In this document: positions 1-8,241 of the stretch, piece after piece
How the letters are laid out: every line of letters begins with the position of its first letter
Numbering within the stretch: position 1 is the first letter of the stretch
DNA from: CAZCZU01 sp964503475
Lineage (GTDB): Bacteria > Pseudomonadota > Zetaproteobacteria > Mariprofundales > Mariprofundaceae
Assembly (NCBI GenBank): GCA_964503475.1
Contig: CAZCZU010000002.1
Coordinates: forward strand, 53,948 to 117,947
Length of the DNA stretch: 64,000 nucleotides
Reading direction: 5' to 3'
Program-made: the position numbers and the translations under genes
The notes under the pieces: generated by a model
What the model was told of the DNA's origin: nothing
Database searches by the model: none
Seen by the model: the letters and a program-made list of their open reading frames with translations, nothing else

Positions 1-1
1 C

Positions 2-1027
2 ATGAACTGGCAGGCGGTGAAGTTCTGGCAGTCGGTTGGTGTTTCGCGCGTCATCCTCTCCCGTGAGCTTTCGCTTGATGAGGTGGAGGAGATCCGCCAG
101 CGCTGCCCGGACATGGAGATCGAGGTGTTCGTGCACGGCGCCCTCTGCATCGCCTACTCGGGTCGCTGCCTGCTCTCCGGTTACTTCAACCACCGCGATG
201 CGAATCAAGGGACGTGTACCAATGCCTGCCGCTGGGAATACGGCATGGAGGGGGCCGCCGAGGATATCAGCGGCGATGTCATTCCCATCAAGGCGATGGA
301 CGAGATGATGGAGCCGCAGCCCTTCGCTGATACCGGGCACGTGGAGCGCCATCCACTGGCCGACAAGGTTTACACCCTTACCGAGCCGAACCGGCCGGAT
401 GAGCAGATGCCGGTATTCGAGGATGAGCACGGCACCTACATCATGAACTCGCGCGATCTGCGCGCCGTCCAGCATGTTGAACGGCTGGTGAAGATCGGGG
501 TCGACTCGCTGAAAATTGAGGGGCGCACCAAATCTCATTATTACGTGGCGCGCACCAGCCAGATCTACCGCCAGGCGATCGACGATGCCGTGGCCGGGCG
601 TCCGTTCGACGAATCACTGATGTTCAAGCTCGATGCGCTGGCCAACCGTGGCTACACGGACGGCTTCTATACCCGCAAGCGCGCTTCCGCCTCCCAGAAC
701 TATGAGACAGGTAATTCGCAGTTCAGCGGCCAGCGCTTTGTCGGCGAGGTGCTGGAGTACGATGCCGATACGGGCCGCGCCCTGATCGAGGTGAAGAACA
801 AGTTCTCGGTCGGCGATTCGATGGAGATGGTCGATCCGGCCGGCAACCGCACCTTCACCATCGATGCGATGTGGGAGGCGAAGTTCGGCGAAGAGCCCAT
901 CGAGGTGGCGCCGGGCAGTGGCCACAAGGTGTGGATCAAATTGCCGGCCACACCCTCCGAGCACACGCTGCTGGCGGTGAACCTGCCCGAGGAGAAGGCC
1001 CCGGCAGCCGAGGCGGCTAAGGCCTGA
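2..1027 (+). CDS. trhP: tRNA 5-hydroxyuridine synthesis protein TrhP (U32 family), 5'-truncated by the window edge
   Basis: The visible 341 residues match the C-terminal three quarters of E. coli TrhP (YegQ, about 450 aa); roughly the first 110 residues lie outside the window, so the ATG at base 2 is internal. Conserved U32-family stretches are seen: EVFVHGALCIAYSGRC and GTCTNACRWEY, whose cysteines are invariant in the family, FEDEHGTYIMNSRDLR, and SLKIEGRTKSHYY. In E. coli TrhP takes part in prephenate-dependent hydroxylation of U34 in tRNA wobble positions; despite the peptidase family name no proteolysis is implied. The 3' end overlaps the end of the convergent DUF3592 gene by 11 bp. Family assignment is secure; the exact substrate is inferred from the homologue. 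Confidence 0.93.
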   Translation: MNWQAVKFWQSVGVSRVILSRELSLDEVEEIRQRCPDMEIEVFVHGALCIAYSGRCLLSGYFNHRDANQGTCTNACRWEYGMEGAAEDISGDVIPIKAMDEMMEPQPFADTGHVERHPLADKVYTLTEPNRPDEQMPVFEDEHGTYIMNSRDLRAVQHVERLVKIGVDSLKIEGRTKSHYYVARTSQIYRQAIDDAVAGRPFDESLMFKLDALANRGYTDGFYTRKRASASQNYETGNSQFSGQRFVGEVLEYDADTGRALIEVKNKFSVGDSMEMVDPAGNRTFTIDAMWEAKFGEEPIEVAPGSGHKVWIKLPATPSEHTLLAVNLPEEKAPAAEAAKA

Positions 1028-2042
1028 CCTGTTCGGACCGCCGTCGCCACATGGCGATGCCGGCCGCCAGCATGATAAGGCCCATGCCGCCCAGGATGAT
1101 CGTGGCCAGCCAGTTCTGCCAGCCGCCATCGATGATCGCTTCTTGAGGGTCAGCCGGATCGTAGAGCACGCGCACCGCATCGCCGCGCTTTAGTGAGGGG
1201 TGACTGCTGCCGGACTCGTGCGTGAAGCGGATGCGTTCTCCACCGGGGGCGCTGAAATCGACCACCGCGTGGTAGGTGGTCGTGGTGCGGCCGTCGCTGG
1301 TGGAGGTGTGACGCTCGAAATCGACCACGGTGCCATTGGTTGCCTCGGCCCGCTCCAGGAAGGCCTGGCGCTCCATCCCCAGCCAGCCGCCGCCACCCAG
1401 CATACCCAGTCCCAACAGGATGATCAGCGGCGCGAAACGGCGGGCCCGGGCCTCGCTCTTTGCCCGCTCTGCCTTCAGTGACGAGGTGTCGCGGATGATC
1501 TCCCCTTCAGGGCCATCGCTCTGCCGTGCTTCGGCGATCTTCTCCTTCAGCTCTTCGATGGAGCCGATGCCTGCGGCCTGCATCCGACGCACGATGCTGA
1601 CCAGGATGGAGATGACCACGGCGGCGGCGATGGCCAGCGAGAAGGGATTCGCCTCGAAGATATTGAAGAAGAGCACGCAGGCGCCGATGCCGATGGCGAA
1701 AAAGACGCCGCCCATCACCATGCTGCCCTTGCCCTTCAGCCGCCCCTTATCGGGATGCTGCGGCTGCACCAGAACGGTCACCCCCTCGCCGATGTCGTGC
1801 GTGATGGCGCTGCTGCCGATGCGGCCTGTGAAGGCGTGGCTTTCGCCCCGGAAACTGTATTTGATCACCGGATGGTAGAAGGTGCGGGGGCCGTTTTTGC
1901 GGCCGCGGCTGATGCGCCGCTCCAGGGCGATCACCTCACCATGCACCTCCCCGGCCGTGGCCCGGAAACGGCGCTCATCCCACAAGATGAAGCCGCCGAT
2001 AGCGGCGAAGACGAGCCCGACCAGCAGAAACACGATCTCCAT
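1017..2042 (-). CDS. DUF3592 domain membrane protein
   Basis: 341-residue membrane protein with two DUF3592-like extracytoplasmic modules. It starts with a hydrophobic helix (residues about 2-21), followed by a beta-rich stretch containing TFYHPVIKYSFRGESHAFTGR, a hairpin of two hydrophobic helices near 110-150, a charged coiled segment (about 160-200), another helix near 205-222, the second beta module (TTTTYHAVVDFSAPGGERIRF ending in RVLYDPADPQEAIID), and a C-terminal helix plus Arg-rich tail. The motif V-LYDP-DP is typical of DUF3592. Function is unknown in the family. The start is supported by GGGGAGG about 7 bases upstream. It shares an 11-bp tail overlap with trhP, so the two are convergent. 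Confidence 0.85.
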   Translation of the reverse strand: MEIVFLLVGLVFAAIGGFILWDERRFRATAGEVHGEVIALERRISRGRKNGPRTFYHPVIKYSFRGESHAFTGRIGSSAITHDIGEGVTVLVQPQHPDKGRLKGKGSMVMGGVFFAIGIGACVLFFNIFEANPFSLAIAAAVVISILVSIVRRMQAAGIGSIEELKEKIAEARQSDGPEGEIIRDTSSLKAERAKSEARARRFAPLIILLGLGMLGGGGWLGMERQAFLERAEATNGTVVDFERHTSTSDGRTTTTYHAVVDFSAPGGERIRFTHESGSSHPSLKRGDAVRVLYDPADPQEAIIDGGWQNWLATIILGGMGLIMLAAGIAMWRRRSEQVRP

Positions 2043-2080
2043 GCTTTTCCTCCCCTGTCATGCCCACTGGTGGCGATGGC

Positions 2081-2533
2081 CTATGGTTGTTTCTCGTCCG
2101 GTTTTTCGATGATGATCGGCGGCTCGAATTTCAGGTCGATGCTGTCGAACTGCTCTCGGGACGGGTTGACGATGTGACGTTTGAAGGCGGAGTCGATCTT
2201 CAGCCAGCGCTCGATCAGCACCGCATCGAGGCCGAACTCTTCAAGTGATTCGTGCAGCAGCTGCCTGCGTACGGCAAACAGCTCCTCGGTAATAAACATC
2301 GCCCGGTGGGTGATCTCCGGGTCCTTGCCGGGATAGACGATCGGGCCGCCCATCTTCTCGCCCATGAACTGGGTCTGGCGGTTCTCGATCAGCTCCTGTT
2401 TGTGCCCTTCGAAGAACTTGCCCAGCCAGGGATGGGTATAGACCTTGTCGTAGAAGCGTTTGTGCACCCGTTCCAGTGTTGGCAGGCCACCCACGGCGTC
2501 AAACAGGGTCTCTTTGCCCGCCGTGTTGTTCAT
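2081..2533 (-). CDS. Truncated-haemoglobin-like globin
   Basis: 150-residue globin. LFDAVGGLPTLERVHKRFYDKVYTHPWLGKFF is the typical helix A-to-E start of a bacterial truncated globin, and the His in DPEITHRAMFIT sits where the proximal haem ligand is expected. An upstream in-frame start at 2620 would lie inside the cyclase gene, so I chose the ATG at 2533 (MNNTAGKE), 4 bp after the cyclase stop. Such globins bind O2 or NO; here the role is unassigned. Immediate linkage to a class III cyclase suggests co-transcription and perhaps gas-related signalling, but nothing in the sequence shows contact between the products. Confidence 0.85.
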   Translation of the reverse strand: MNNTAGKETLFDAVGGLPTLERVHKRFYDKVYTHPWLGKFFEGHKQELIENRQTQFMGEKMGGPIVYPGKDPEITHRAMFITEELFAVRRQLLHESLEEFGLDAVLIERWLKIDSAFKRHIVNPSREQFDSIDLKFEPPIIIEKPDEKQP

Positions 2534-2537
2534 GGGG

Positions 2538-3722
2538 TTATTCGTCCAGTGACTGGTTGCCACCGGTGCTGACCAGAATCTTGTCGAATTCACCGGTCGC
2601 CATCTGGGCCCGTTTTTCAAGCAGGCGGTCGATGGTCGCCTTGTCCGGTACGCGATAGCAGACCACCGGCGTGTTGCGGTTCTTCAGACGGGCAGTACCG
2701 ATGCGCTGCATCGGGATATCGCTGCGGCAGCGCTTCTGGGTATCTTCGCTGGCGATAATCTGGTTCTCCTTGGCCAGCGTCTGCAGGCGCGAGGCGACAT
2801 TCACGGCATCGCCGATGACGGTGTAATCCTTGCGATTCTCCGAGCCGATATTACCGGCCAGTATCTCGCCGGTGTTCAGGCCGATACCGATGGAGAAGAC
2901 CGGCATGCCCAGCGAGCTGCGGTGGGCCATCAGCTTCTCCACCTCTTCGCGCATCTCGATGGCTGCACGCGTGGCATCCAGGGTGGAGCGCTCCCTGGGC
3001 TGGGTCAGGCCGAAGACGGCCATGATTGCGTCACCAATGAACTTGTCGACCACGCCGTGGTGCTTCTGGATGACGTTGACCATGGCATCGAAATACTCGT
3101 TGAGCATCGGTACCATCTCATCCGGAGAGAGGGTTTCGGAGAGCGAGGTGAAGCCGCGGATATCGGCGAAGAGGATGGTGACCAGCCGCTTCTGGTTGGC
3201 CAGCGTTCCTTTGGCCCCCTGGGTGCGAATCTGTTCCAGTACGCTGCTGTTGACGTAGGGGCGCAGCGCTTCACTGTCGGCCAGCTTCTTCTGGTAGCGC
3301 TCGATGTCTTCGCGTGCGCACTTCATCAGGTTGATGGTCAGCTCGCTCTGCTGGCGTTTGTGCTCCTCCAGTTCGTTGAGCAGCATGTTGAAGTGGACAG
3401 TCAGGGTGGAGAGTTCGGCTACCGAGTAGTCGTGCGCCTTTTCGGGGATGCGCTTGCCGGAGGCGATGGTTTCGCCCGCCTCGTTGACCAGCTCGATCAA
3501 CTGGTCGGAGAAGCGGCGTAGCATATGGAAACCGAGCAGATGGAACAGCAGGGCCATGACAGCGAGCAGCGCCGCGGTCTGGGTCAGCGAGAGGCCCGAC
3601 TCCTGGAAGATATAGACGGCCAGAAGATAGGGGGCGATACCGAGCGTTGCCAGGATCACATGGATCTGGTTGCGAAAGCTTTTCTGCTTGTGTCGCTTCA
3701 GATTCTTGATATGGCTGAACAT
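2538..3722 (-). CDS. Class III adenylate/guanylate cyclase with HAMP-type linker
   Basis: 394-residue membrane-anchored nucleotide cyclase. Two hydrophobic helices (about residues 22-40 and 48-66) with almost no periplasmic loop are followed by a HAMP-like segment (LIELVNEAGETIASGKRIPE), a coiled coil (about 105-150) and a full catalytic domain (about 175-350). The metal-binding aspartates lie in FADIRGFTSLSE and in KFIGDAIMAVFG; VIGDAVNVASRL carries the family Asn and Arg. The Lys in DKFIGD suggests ATP as substrate, but I would not exclude GTP. The SD sequence GGAGAAGGGG precedes the ATG. It is first gene of a pair with the downstream globin (4 bp gap), and divergent from the HDAC-like gene. 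Confidence 0.9.
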   Translation of the reverse strand: MFSHIKNLKRHKQKSFRNQIHVILATLGIAPYLLAVYIFQESGLSLTQTAALLAVMALLFHLLGFHMLRRFSDQLIELVNEAGETIASGKRIPEKAHDYSVAELSTLTVHFNMLLNELEEHKRQQSELTINLMKCAREDIERYQKKLADSEALRPYVNSSVLEQIRTQGAKGTLANQKRLVTILFADIRGFTSLSETLSPDEMVPMLNEYFDAMVNVIQKHHGVVDKFIGDAIMAVFGLTQPRERSTLDATRAAIEMREEVEKLMAHRSSLGMPVFSIGIGLNTGEILAGNIGSENRKDYTVIGDAVNVASRLQTLAKENQIIASEDTQKRCRSDIPMQRIGTARLKNRNTPVVCYRVPDKATIDRLLEKRAQMATGEFDKILVSTGGNQSLDE

Positions 3723-3793
3723 AACCCCTTCTCCCCGTCGGCGATTATTGTCCCTGCATCTGCTGCGGGCAAGGAGTTCGTTGGCGGGATGTC

Positions 3794-3799
3794 TATAAT
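3794..3799 (+). promoter_or_regulatory. Perfect -10 box (TATAAT) upstream of the HDAC-like gene
   Basis: TATAAT at 3794-3799, 34 bp before the ATG at 3834, in the divergent region between the cyclase and deacetylase genes. No good -35 hexamer lies 16-18 bp upstream (AAGGAG at 3771), so this is a one-box prediction. Confidence 0.45.
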
Positions 3800-3833
3800 G
3801 GACGTTAATCCAGAATAACGCGGAGTGTGATCG

Positions 3834-4778
3834 ATGTCACTGGTCAGGGTAGTTATCGGCGAGGCGCTGGCCCGCTACGGTTTTGGCGACGGTCATCCGT
3901 TCGGTACAGACCGGATGGATGCCTTCTGGCACGAAACGGTCGCCCGTTCGCTCGATCACTGGCTGCATCTGCTGCCGCCGGTGCAGGCCTGCGAAGCGGA
4001 GATTCTGCGTTTTCATACCTCCGACTATCTGGAGCGGGTGAAGCGAGTGTCGGAGACAGGCGAGGGTTATCTCGATATGGGCGATACCCCGGCTTTTCCC
4101 GGGGTGTACGAGGCAGCGGCGACCGTGGTTGGCAGCGTGCTGCAAGTGGCCCGCGATATCATGGAGGGGGAGTGCCAACGCGCCTTTGTACCGATCGCCG
4201 GCCTGCACCATGCCCGCCGGGATGGCGCCTCCGGCTTCTGCGTCTTCAACGATATTGGGGTGCTGATCGAGTCGTTGCGCTGCGAGTACGGGGTGCGGCG
4301 GATCGCTTATGTCGATATCGATGCCCACCATGGTGATGGCGTTTTCTACGCCTTCGAAGCGGATGCCGATGTCTGGATTGCCGATATGCATGAGGATGGT
4401 CGCTTCCTCTTTCCCGGTACAGGGGGCGGCGGGGAGCAGGGGAGCGGGGCGGCGGCCGGTACGAAGCTGAATATCCCGCTGCGCCCGGGGGCGACCGATG
4501 CCGAATTTCAGGAGGCGTGGCCGCAGGTGGAGGCGCATGTCCGGGCAGCCGCGCCTGAGTTCATCATCCTGCAGTGCGGAGCCGATTCACTGGCCGGCGA
4601 TCCGGTCACCCATATGCGCTTTACGCAGCAGGCGCATGCCCATGCCGCGGCATCGCTCTGTCGGCTGGCCGATGAACTGGCCGACGGGCGCCTGCTGGCA
4701 CTGGGCGGGGGCGGCTACAACCGGGCCAATATTGCCGCGGCCTGGAATGCGGTGCTGGAGGAGCTGGTGGCGGTCTGA
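3834..4778 (+). CDS. Histone deacetylase-family protein (acetoin utilisation/HDAC-like)
   Basis: 314-residue arginase/deacetylase-fold enzyme. All family landmarks are present: GLHHARRDGASGFCVFND (His pair and Phe of the active-site channel), YVDIDAHHGDGV (Asp and His zinc ligands), ILQCGADSLAGDP (second Asp ligand) and LGGGGYN (catalytic Tyr loop). Bacterial members remove acetyl groups from lysines or polyamines, or act on acetylated small molecules; the substrate cannot be told from sequence. GGAG lies 8 bases before the ATG. It is a single gene with its own promoter, facing the DUF1232 gene across 5 bp. A lysine acetyltransferase of the PatZ type is encoded at 22.2 kb, but they are not linked. 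Confidence 0.9.
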   Translation: MSLVRVVIGEALARYGFGDGHPFGTDRMDAFWHETVARSLDHWLHLLPPVQACEAEILRFHTSDYLERVKRVSETGEGYLDMGDTPAFPGVYEAAATVVGSVLQVARDIMEGECQRAFVPIAGLHHARRDGASGFCVFNDIGVLIESLRCEYGVRRIAYVDIDAHHGDGVFYAFEADADVWIADMHEDGRFLFPGTGGGGEQGSGAAAGTKLNIPLRPGATDAEFQEAWPQVEAHVRAAAPEFIILQCGADSLAGDPVTHMRFTQQAHAHAAASLCRLADELADGRLLALGGGGYNRANIAAAWNAVLEELVAV

Positions 4779-4783
4779 GGCGC

Positions 4784-5167
4784 TCAGGCGGTGAGCTGAA
4801 AAATCCAGCGCAGGATCAGGATCAGGGCAATCAGCCAGATGGTGATAATCACGGCAGCTGCCCGGCGCCCCAGGCTGCCGGGCAGCTGCAGGTCGCGCAC
4901 GGCACGCTCGCGGTACTCCTGCCACAGTTCATCCGGCATCAGCTTCAGGGCCAGCCAGATGCCGATCGGCAGGATGACAAGGTCGTCCAGGTAGCCGATG
5001 ACAGGGATGAAGTCGGGAATCAGGTCGATGGGGCTCAGCACATAGGCCACGGTGGCCAGGATAACGATGCGGGCCGGCCACGGCGTGCGCTTGTCCGAGG
5101 CGGCAAGATAGAGAGCCAGGGTATGGCTCTTCAGCGTCTCCAGACGCGCCTGCATGCGTCCGCTCAT
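4784..5167 (-). CDS. DUF1232 (YkvA-like) membrane protein
   Basis: 127 residues. The core YVLSPIDLIPDFIPVIGYLD followed by DDLVILPIGIWLALKLMP is the DUF1232 signature, and a C-terminal hydrophobic helix (IITIWLIALILILRWIF) anchors it in the membrane. Function is unknown in the family. Its ATG overlaps the stop of the upstream terB-like gene in an ATGA junction, so the two should be translationally coupled. Confidence 0.88.
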   Translation of the reverse strand: MSGRMQARLETLKSHTLALYLAASDKRTPWPARIVILATVAYVLSPIDLIPDFIPVIGYLDDLVILPIGIWLALKLMPDELWQEYRERAVRDLQLPGSLGRRAAAVIITIWLIALILILRWIFQLTA

Positions 5168-5610
5168 GCCGGATGCTCGCGGCTGGCGGCAACTTTGGCG
5201 GCGATGAAGCCGCGGTGATCGATGCCGAGCAGTTCGGCGGCCCTGCGGATCAGTTGCTCCTCGTAGGCATCGATATGGCCATCGGCCATCGCCACCGCCC
5301 AGAGTTGCTGCACGATACGGCCGCGCTCGGCGGTGGAGAAGGCGCGTACCACCTGCGAGGTGAAGCGGTGCAGATCATGGGCCGAAGTGGTTGCTGCATG
5401 CGCCTCCTCGATCAGGTCCGTCACTTCGCTACGCTTCAGGTCGAAACGCTGCTCCAGGGCCCGGATGATGACATTCTCTTCCGCCGTATCGAGATGCCCG
5501 TCCATGCGCATCACCTCGACCAGCAGGGCCGCCACGGCCAGCGGCACATTGTCCCTCTCTGTTTCAGGCGTGGCAGCTTCGCTCCACAGCCGCTTCAGTG
5601 TGGCAATCAC
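5164..5610 (-). CDS. TerB-like (tellurite-resistance TerB fold) protein
   Basis: 148-residue all-helical protein of the TerB/DjlA-N type. Two metal-site-like repeats are visible: EVMRMDGHLDTAEENVI and VAMADGHIDAYEEQLIRR, each with the D-G-x-x-x-x-E-E pattern that binds metal in TerB folds. It starts with GTG at 5610, sharing a GTGA overlap with the stop of ggt. Such stand-alone TerB proteins have no firm function; a tellurite role should not be assumed from the name. Confidence 0.85.
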   Translation of the reverse strand: MIATLKRLWSEAATPETERDNVPLAVAALLVEVMRMDGHLDTAEENVIIRALEQRFDLKRSEVTDLIEEAHAATTSAHDLHRFTSQVVRAFSTAERGRIVQQLWAVAMADGHIDAYEEQLIRRAAELLGIDHRGFIAAKVAASREHPA

Positions 5611-7235
5611 CGTTGTACCTCCTCGCGGATGGCCGTGCCCTCGCCGCGGCGGTCGCTGACGCCGGTCAGCCTGTTCGCATCACGCCGCCAGAGAATCATC
5701 TGCATATTGCCGTAATCGCGTACCGGCTTCAGGGCATGGCCGCGCCGCTTCAGTTCGGCGGCCTCCGCTTTGCTGAAAGCGCCTGCCTCATACTGTACGA
5801 CATCGGGCAGGAACTGGTGGTGAAAGTGCGGTGTGTTGATCCAGCTGGCTGGAGGGGTTTCATCCAGCATGAAGCCGGTAGCGGCCAGCAGCACCATGGA
5901 GATGATGCGGCTGCCACCGGGGGTGCCGACGATCAGGGTCCGTTTCGGGCCGATGACGATGCTCGGAGTCATCGAGGAGAGCATGCGCTTGCCCGGTTCC
6001 ACGCCGTTGGCCATGCCCTGCACCAGGCCGTAGGCATTGGGTTCGCCGGGCTTCGTGGCGAAATCGTCCATCTCGTCGTTGAGCAGGATACCGGTCGAGG
6101 GTGAAAGCCAGGCTGAGCCAAAGCCGTAGTTCACGGAGAGCGTGGCCGAGACCATGTTGCCTTCGCGGTCGATAACCGAAAAGTGGGTGGTATCTGAGCC
6201 CGCCGAGGGTTCGCCCACGCCCTGCAGCTCCAGGGATGGCGTGGCATGCTGCATGTCGATGGAGGCGCGCAGTTCGGCCAGGCGCGCTTTGGCCAGGTAG
6301 TCGTCCGGCAGGTCGATGAAGTCGGGGTCGCCCAGGTATCGGTTGCGGTCGCGGTAGGCGCGTTTCATCGCCTCGATCAGCAGGTGATCGCGGTCGGTTT
6401 TCTTCATCGTCTTCAGCTTGTCATCTTTAAGCATGCCGAAAATCTCGGCCAGCACCATGCCGCCCGAAGAGGGGAGGGAGGCGGTGACGAAGCGGTAGCC
6501 GTGGAAATGGAAGCTGACCGGCGTGCGCTCCACGGCCCTGTAGGCGGCGAGATCCGTCGCCCGGATCAGGCCCCCATCGTGTCGCATGTCGGCCACCAGC
6601 CGTCCGGCGGTCTGACCCCGGTAGAAATCCTTTGCTCCGTAACGTGCGAAGCGGCTCAGGGTATCGGCCAGGGCCGGCTGGCGGATCGTCGCCCCTTGCT
6701 GTTTGGCGAAGGTGCGCCGGGCAGCATCGTTCATCGCCTTTTTGCGCCACTCGATCATGCGCGCCAGGCGTGGCCCGACCCTGAATCCATCGCGGGCGAG
6801 GCGGATGGCGGGGGCTGCCACTTCCGCGCGTTTCAGGCGCCCGTAATGGCTAACCAGTCGTTCCACTCCGGCTACCAGTCCCGGTACACCGGCGGCCTGC
6901 GGGCCATCGATGCTCGACTGCTTCGCATAGACCTCGCCGTGGCCGGCCAGCTTCGGCGCCATCTCGCGCGCATCGATCATCACGAAGCGCTTCTCCCTGG
7001 CGATGTAGAGCAGGAAGAAACCGCCACCACCGATACCGGATGAGCCGGGCTCCACCACGCCGAGCGACAGGGCCGTGGCTGCGGCGGCATCGAAGGCGTT
7101 GCCGCCCTTCTCCAGCATGGCGACGCCAGCCCTGGCCGCGGCCGGCTGGGCGGCGGCGACCATGCCATGCCGCGGTGTGGCGGCCGAGGCTGTGATCGGC
7201 GCAAGGATAAGCAGGGTAAGAAGAAGGCGCTTCAT
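5607..7235 (-). CDS. ggt: Gamma-glutamyltransferase
   Basis: 542-residue secreted gamma-glutamyl transpeptidase, which cleaves glutathione and related gamma-glutamyl compounds in the periplasm. It has a signal peptide (MKRLLLTLLILAPITASAA), GNAFDAAAATALSLGVVEP and SGIGGGGFFLLY near the N-terminus, and the autoprocessing site DTTHFSVIDREGNMVSATLS, where Thr becomes the catalytic N-terminal nucleophile of the small subunit; the substrate-binding GTPGGSRI loop follows. The start at 7235 was chosen because it begins the signal peptide and has GGTTGGA upstream; a longer frame would run into mutY. The gene is the head of a string ggt-terB-DUF1232 joined by overlapping GTGA and ATGA junctions. Confidence 0.93.
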   Translation of the reverse strand: MKRLLLTLLILAPITASAATPRHGMVAAAQPAAARAGVAMLEKGGNAFDAAAATALSLGVVEPGSSGIGGGGFFLLYIAREKRFVMIDAREMAPKLAGHGEVYAKQSSIDGPQAAGVPGLVAGVERLVSHYGRLKRAEVAAPAIRLARDGFRVGPRLARMIEWRKKAMNDAARRTFAKQQGATIRQPALADTLSRFARYGAKDFYRGQTAGRLVADMRHDGGLIRATDLAAYRAVERTPVSFHFHGYRFVTASLPSSGGMVLAEIFGMLKDDKLKTMKKTDRDHLLIEAMKRAYRDRNRYLGDPDFIDLPDDYLAKARLAELRASIDMQHATPSLELQGVGEPSAGSDTTHFSVIDREGNMVSATLSVNYGFGSAWLSPSTGILLNDEMDDFATKPGEPNAYGLVQGMANGVEPGKRMLSSMTPSIVIGPKRTLIVGTPGGSRIISMVLLAATGFMLDETPPASWINTPHFHHQFLPDVVQYEAGAFSKAEAAELKRRGHALKPVRDYGNMQMILWRRDANRLTGVSDRRGEGTAIREEVQR

Positions 7236-7260
7236 GATTCCAACCATAATAAGCCCGCTG

Positions 7261-8241
7261 TCAGCGTCCAGTCTGAACCAGGCCGTGCTGTTGCAGCAGG
7301 CGGCGCATACCGGTCGGGACTGCCACCTCTTCCAGTGAAGTGACCCAGCGACCTTCGCTGGCGGGAGCAAATGATTCGTGGAGGCCGTACAGATGCAGGC
7401 GCCGATGGCTTAGCAGGTGCACGTGGCAGGGGGCAACGTCAGGTGCCGCTTCCAGCTCGGTGATCGGGGGAGACCAGAGACTTGCCCAGATACCGGAGGC
7501 GGGGCGCTGCTGCAGCCAGATGCCATGTTCGGGATCGGTATGCAGGTGCACCTGCCAGTGTACGTTTTGTACGGTCGTCTTTTTTGACCTGGGGATATCG
7601 ACATCTGCGTTGAAGGCGGACGCACACTGTGCCTGGACGGGGCAGTTTTCGCAGGCCGGGACGCGTGGGGCACAACAGGTGGCCCCCAGTTCCATCATCG
7701 CCTGGTTCCAGCTGGCGGGATCGTTTCCCGCCTCGATTTCTGTCTCGGCCAGTTGCCAAAGTTCGGCGTCTTTCGCTTCAGGCTGGCCGTACCAGCGCTT
7801 AAGCACCCGCTTCACGTTGCCATCCAGCACCGGTGTTTTCATACCAAAACAGAAGGAGGCGATGGCACCGGCTGTGGAGCGGCCGATGCCGGGCAGGGCC
7901 ATGATATCGGCAAAGGTGTCGGGGAAACGGCCTCCATGCGCCTGCACGACCTGGCGGGCAGCAGCGTGCAGGAAGCGGGCGCGGCGGTAGTAACCCAGTC
8001 CCTCCCACGCCTTCAGCACATGATCCTGCTCGGCTGCAGCCAGCGTGGCGATGTCGGGGAACTGCTGCAGCCAGGCCATGTAGCGCGGCAGTACCGTTTT
8101 GACCTGCGTCTGCTGCAGCATGATCTCGGAGAGCCAGATGGCGTAGGGCTCGTCGGTATGGCGCCAGGGCAGGTCGCGGGCGCTCTGCCCGTACCAGTCG
8201 AGCAGGGCCAGGCGGCGTCGGCTACAGGGCGCGGAAGACAA
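7261..8241 (-). CDS. mutY: A/G-specific adenine DNA glycosylase
   Basis: 326-residue MutY, which removes adenine mispaired with 8-oxoguanine. Catalytic Glu lies in SEIMLQQTQV, the helix-hairpin-helix is LPGIGRSTAGAIASF with the catalytic Asp in VLDGNVKRV, and the 4Fe-4S cluster cysteines follow the C-x6-C-x2-C-x5-C spacing (CAPRVPACENCPVQAQC). A NUDIX-like C-terminal domain (about 215-320) recognises 8-oxoG. No ATG is available before the catalytic region; the start is TTG at 8241, with GAGG 7 bases upstream, overlapping the end of the tonB-like gene by 20 bp. Confidence 0.93.
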   Translation of the reverse strand: MSSAPCSRRRLALLDWYGQSARDLPWRHTDEPYAIWLSEIMLQQTQVKTVLPRYMAWLQQFPDIATLAAAEQDHVLKAWEGLGYYRRARFLHAAARQVVQAHGGRFPDTFADIMALPGIGRSTAGAIASFCFGMKTPVLDGNVKRVLKRWYGQPEAKDAELWQLAETEIEAGNDPASWNQAMMELGATCCAPRVPACENCPVQAQCASAFNADVDIPRSKKTTVQNVHWQVHLHTDPEHGIWLQQRPASGIWASLWSPPITELEAAPDVAPCHVHLLSHRRLHLYGLHESFAPASEGRWVTSLEEVAVPTGMRRLLQQHGLVQTGR

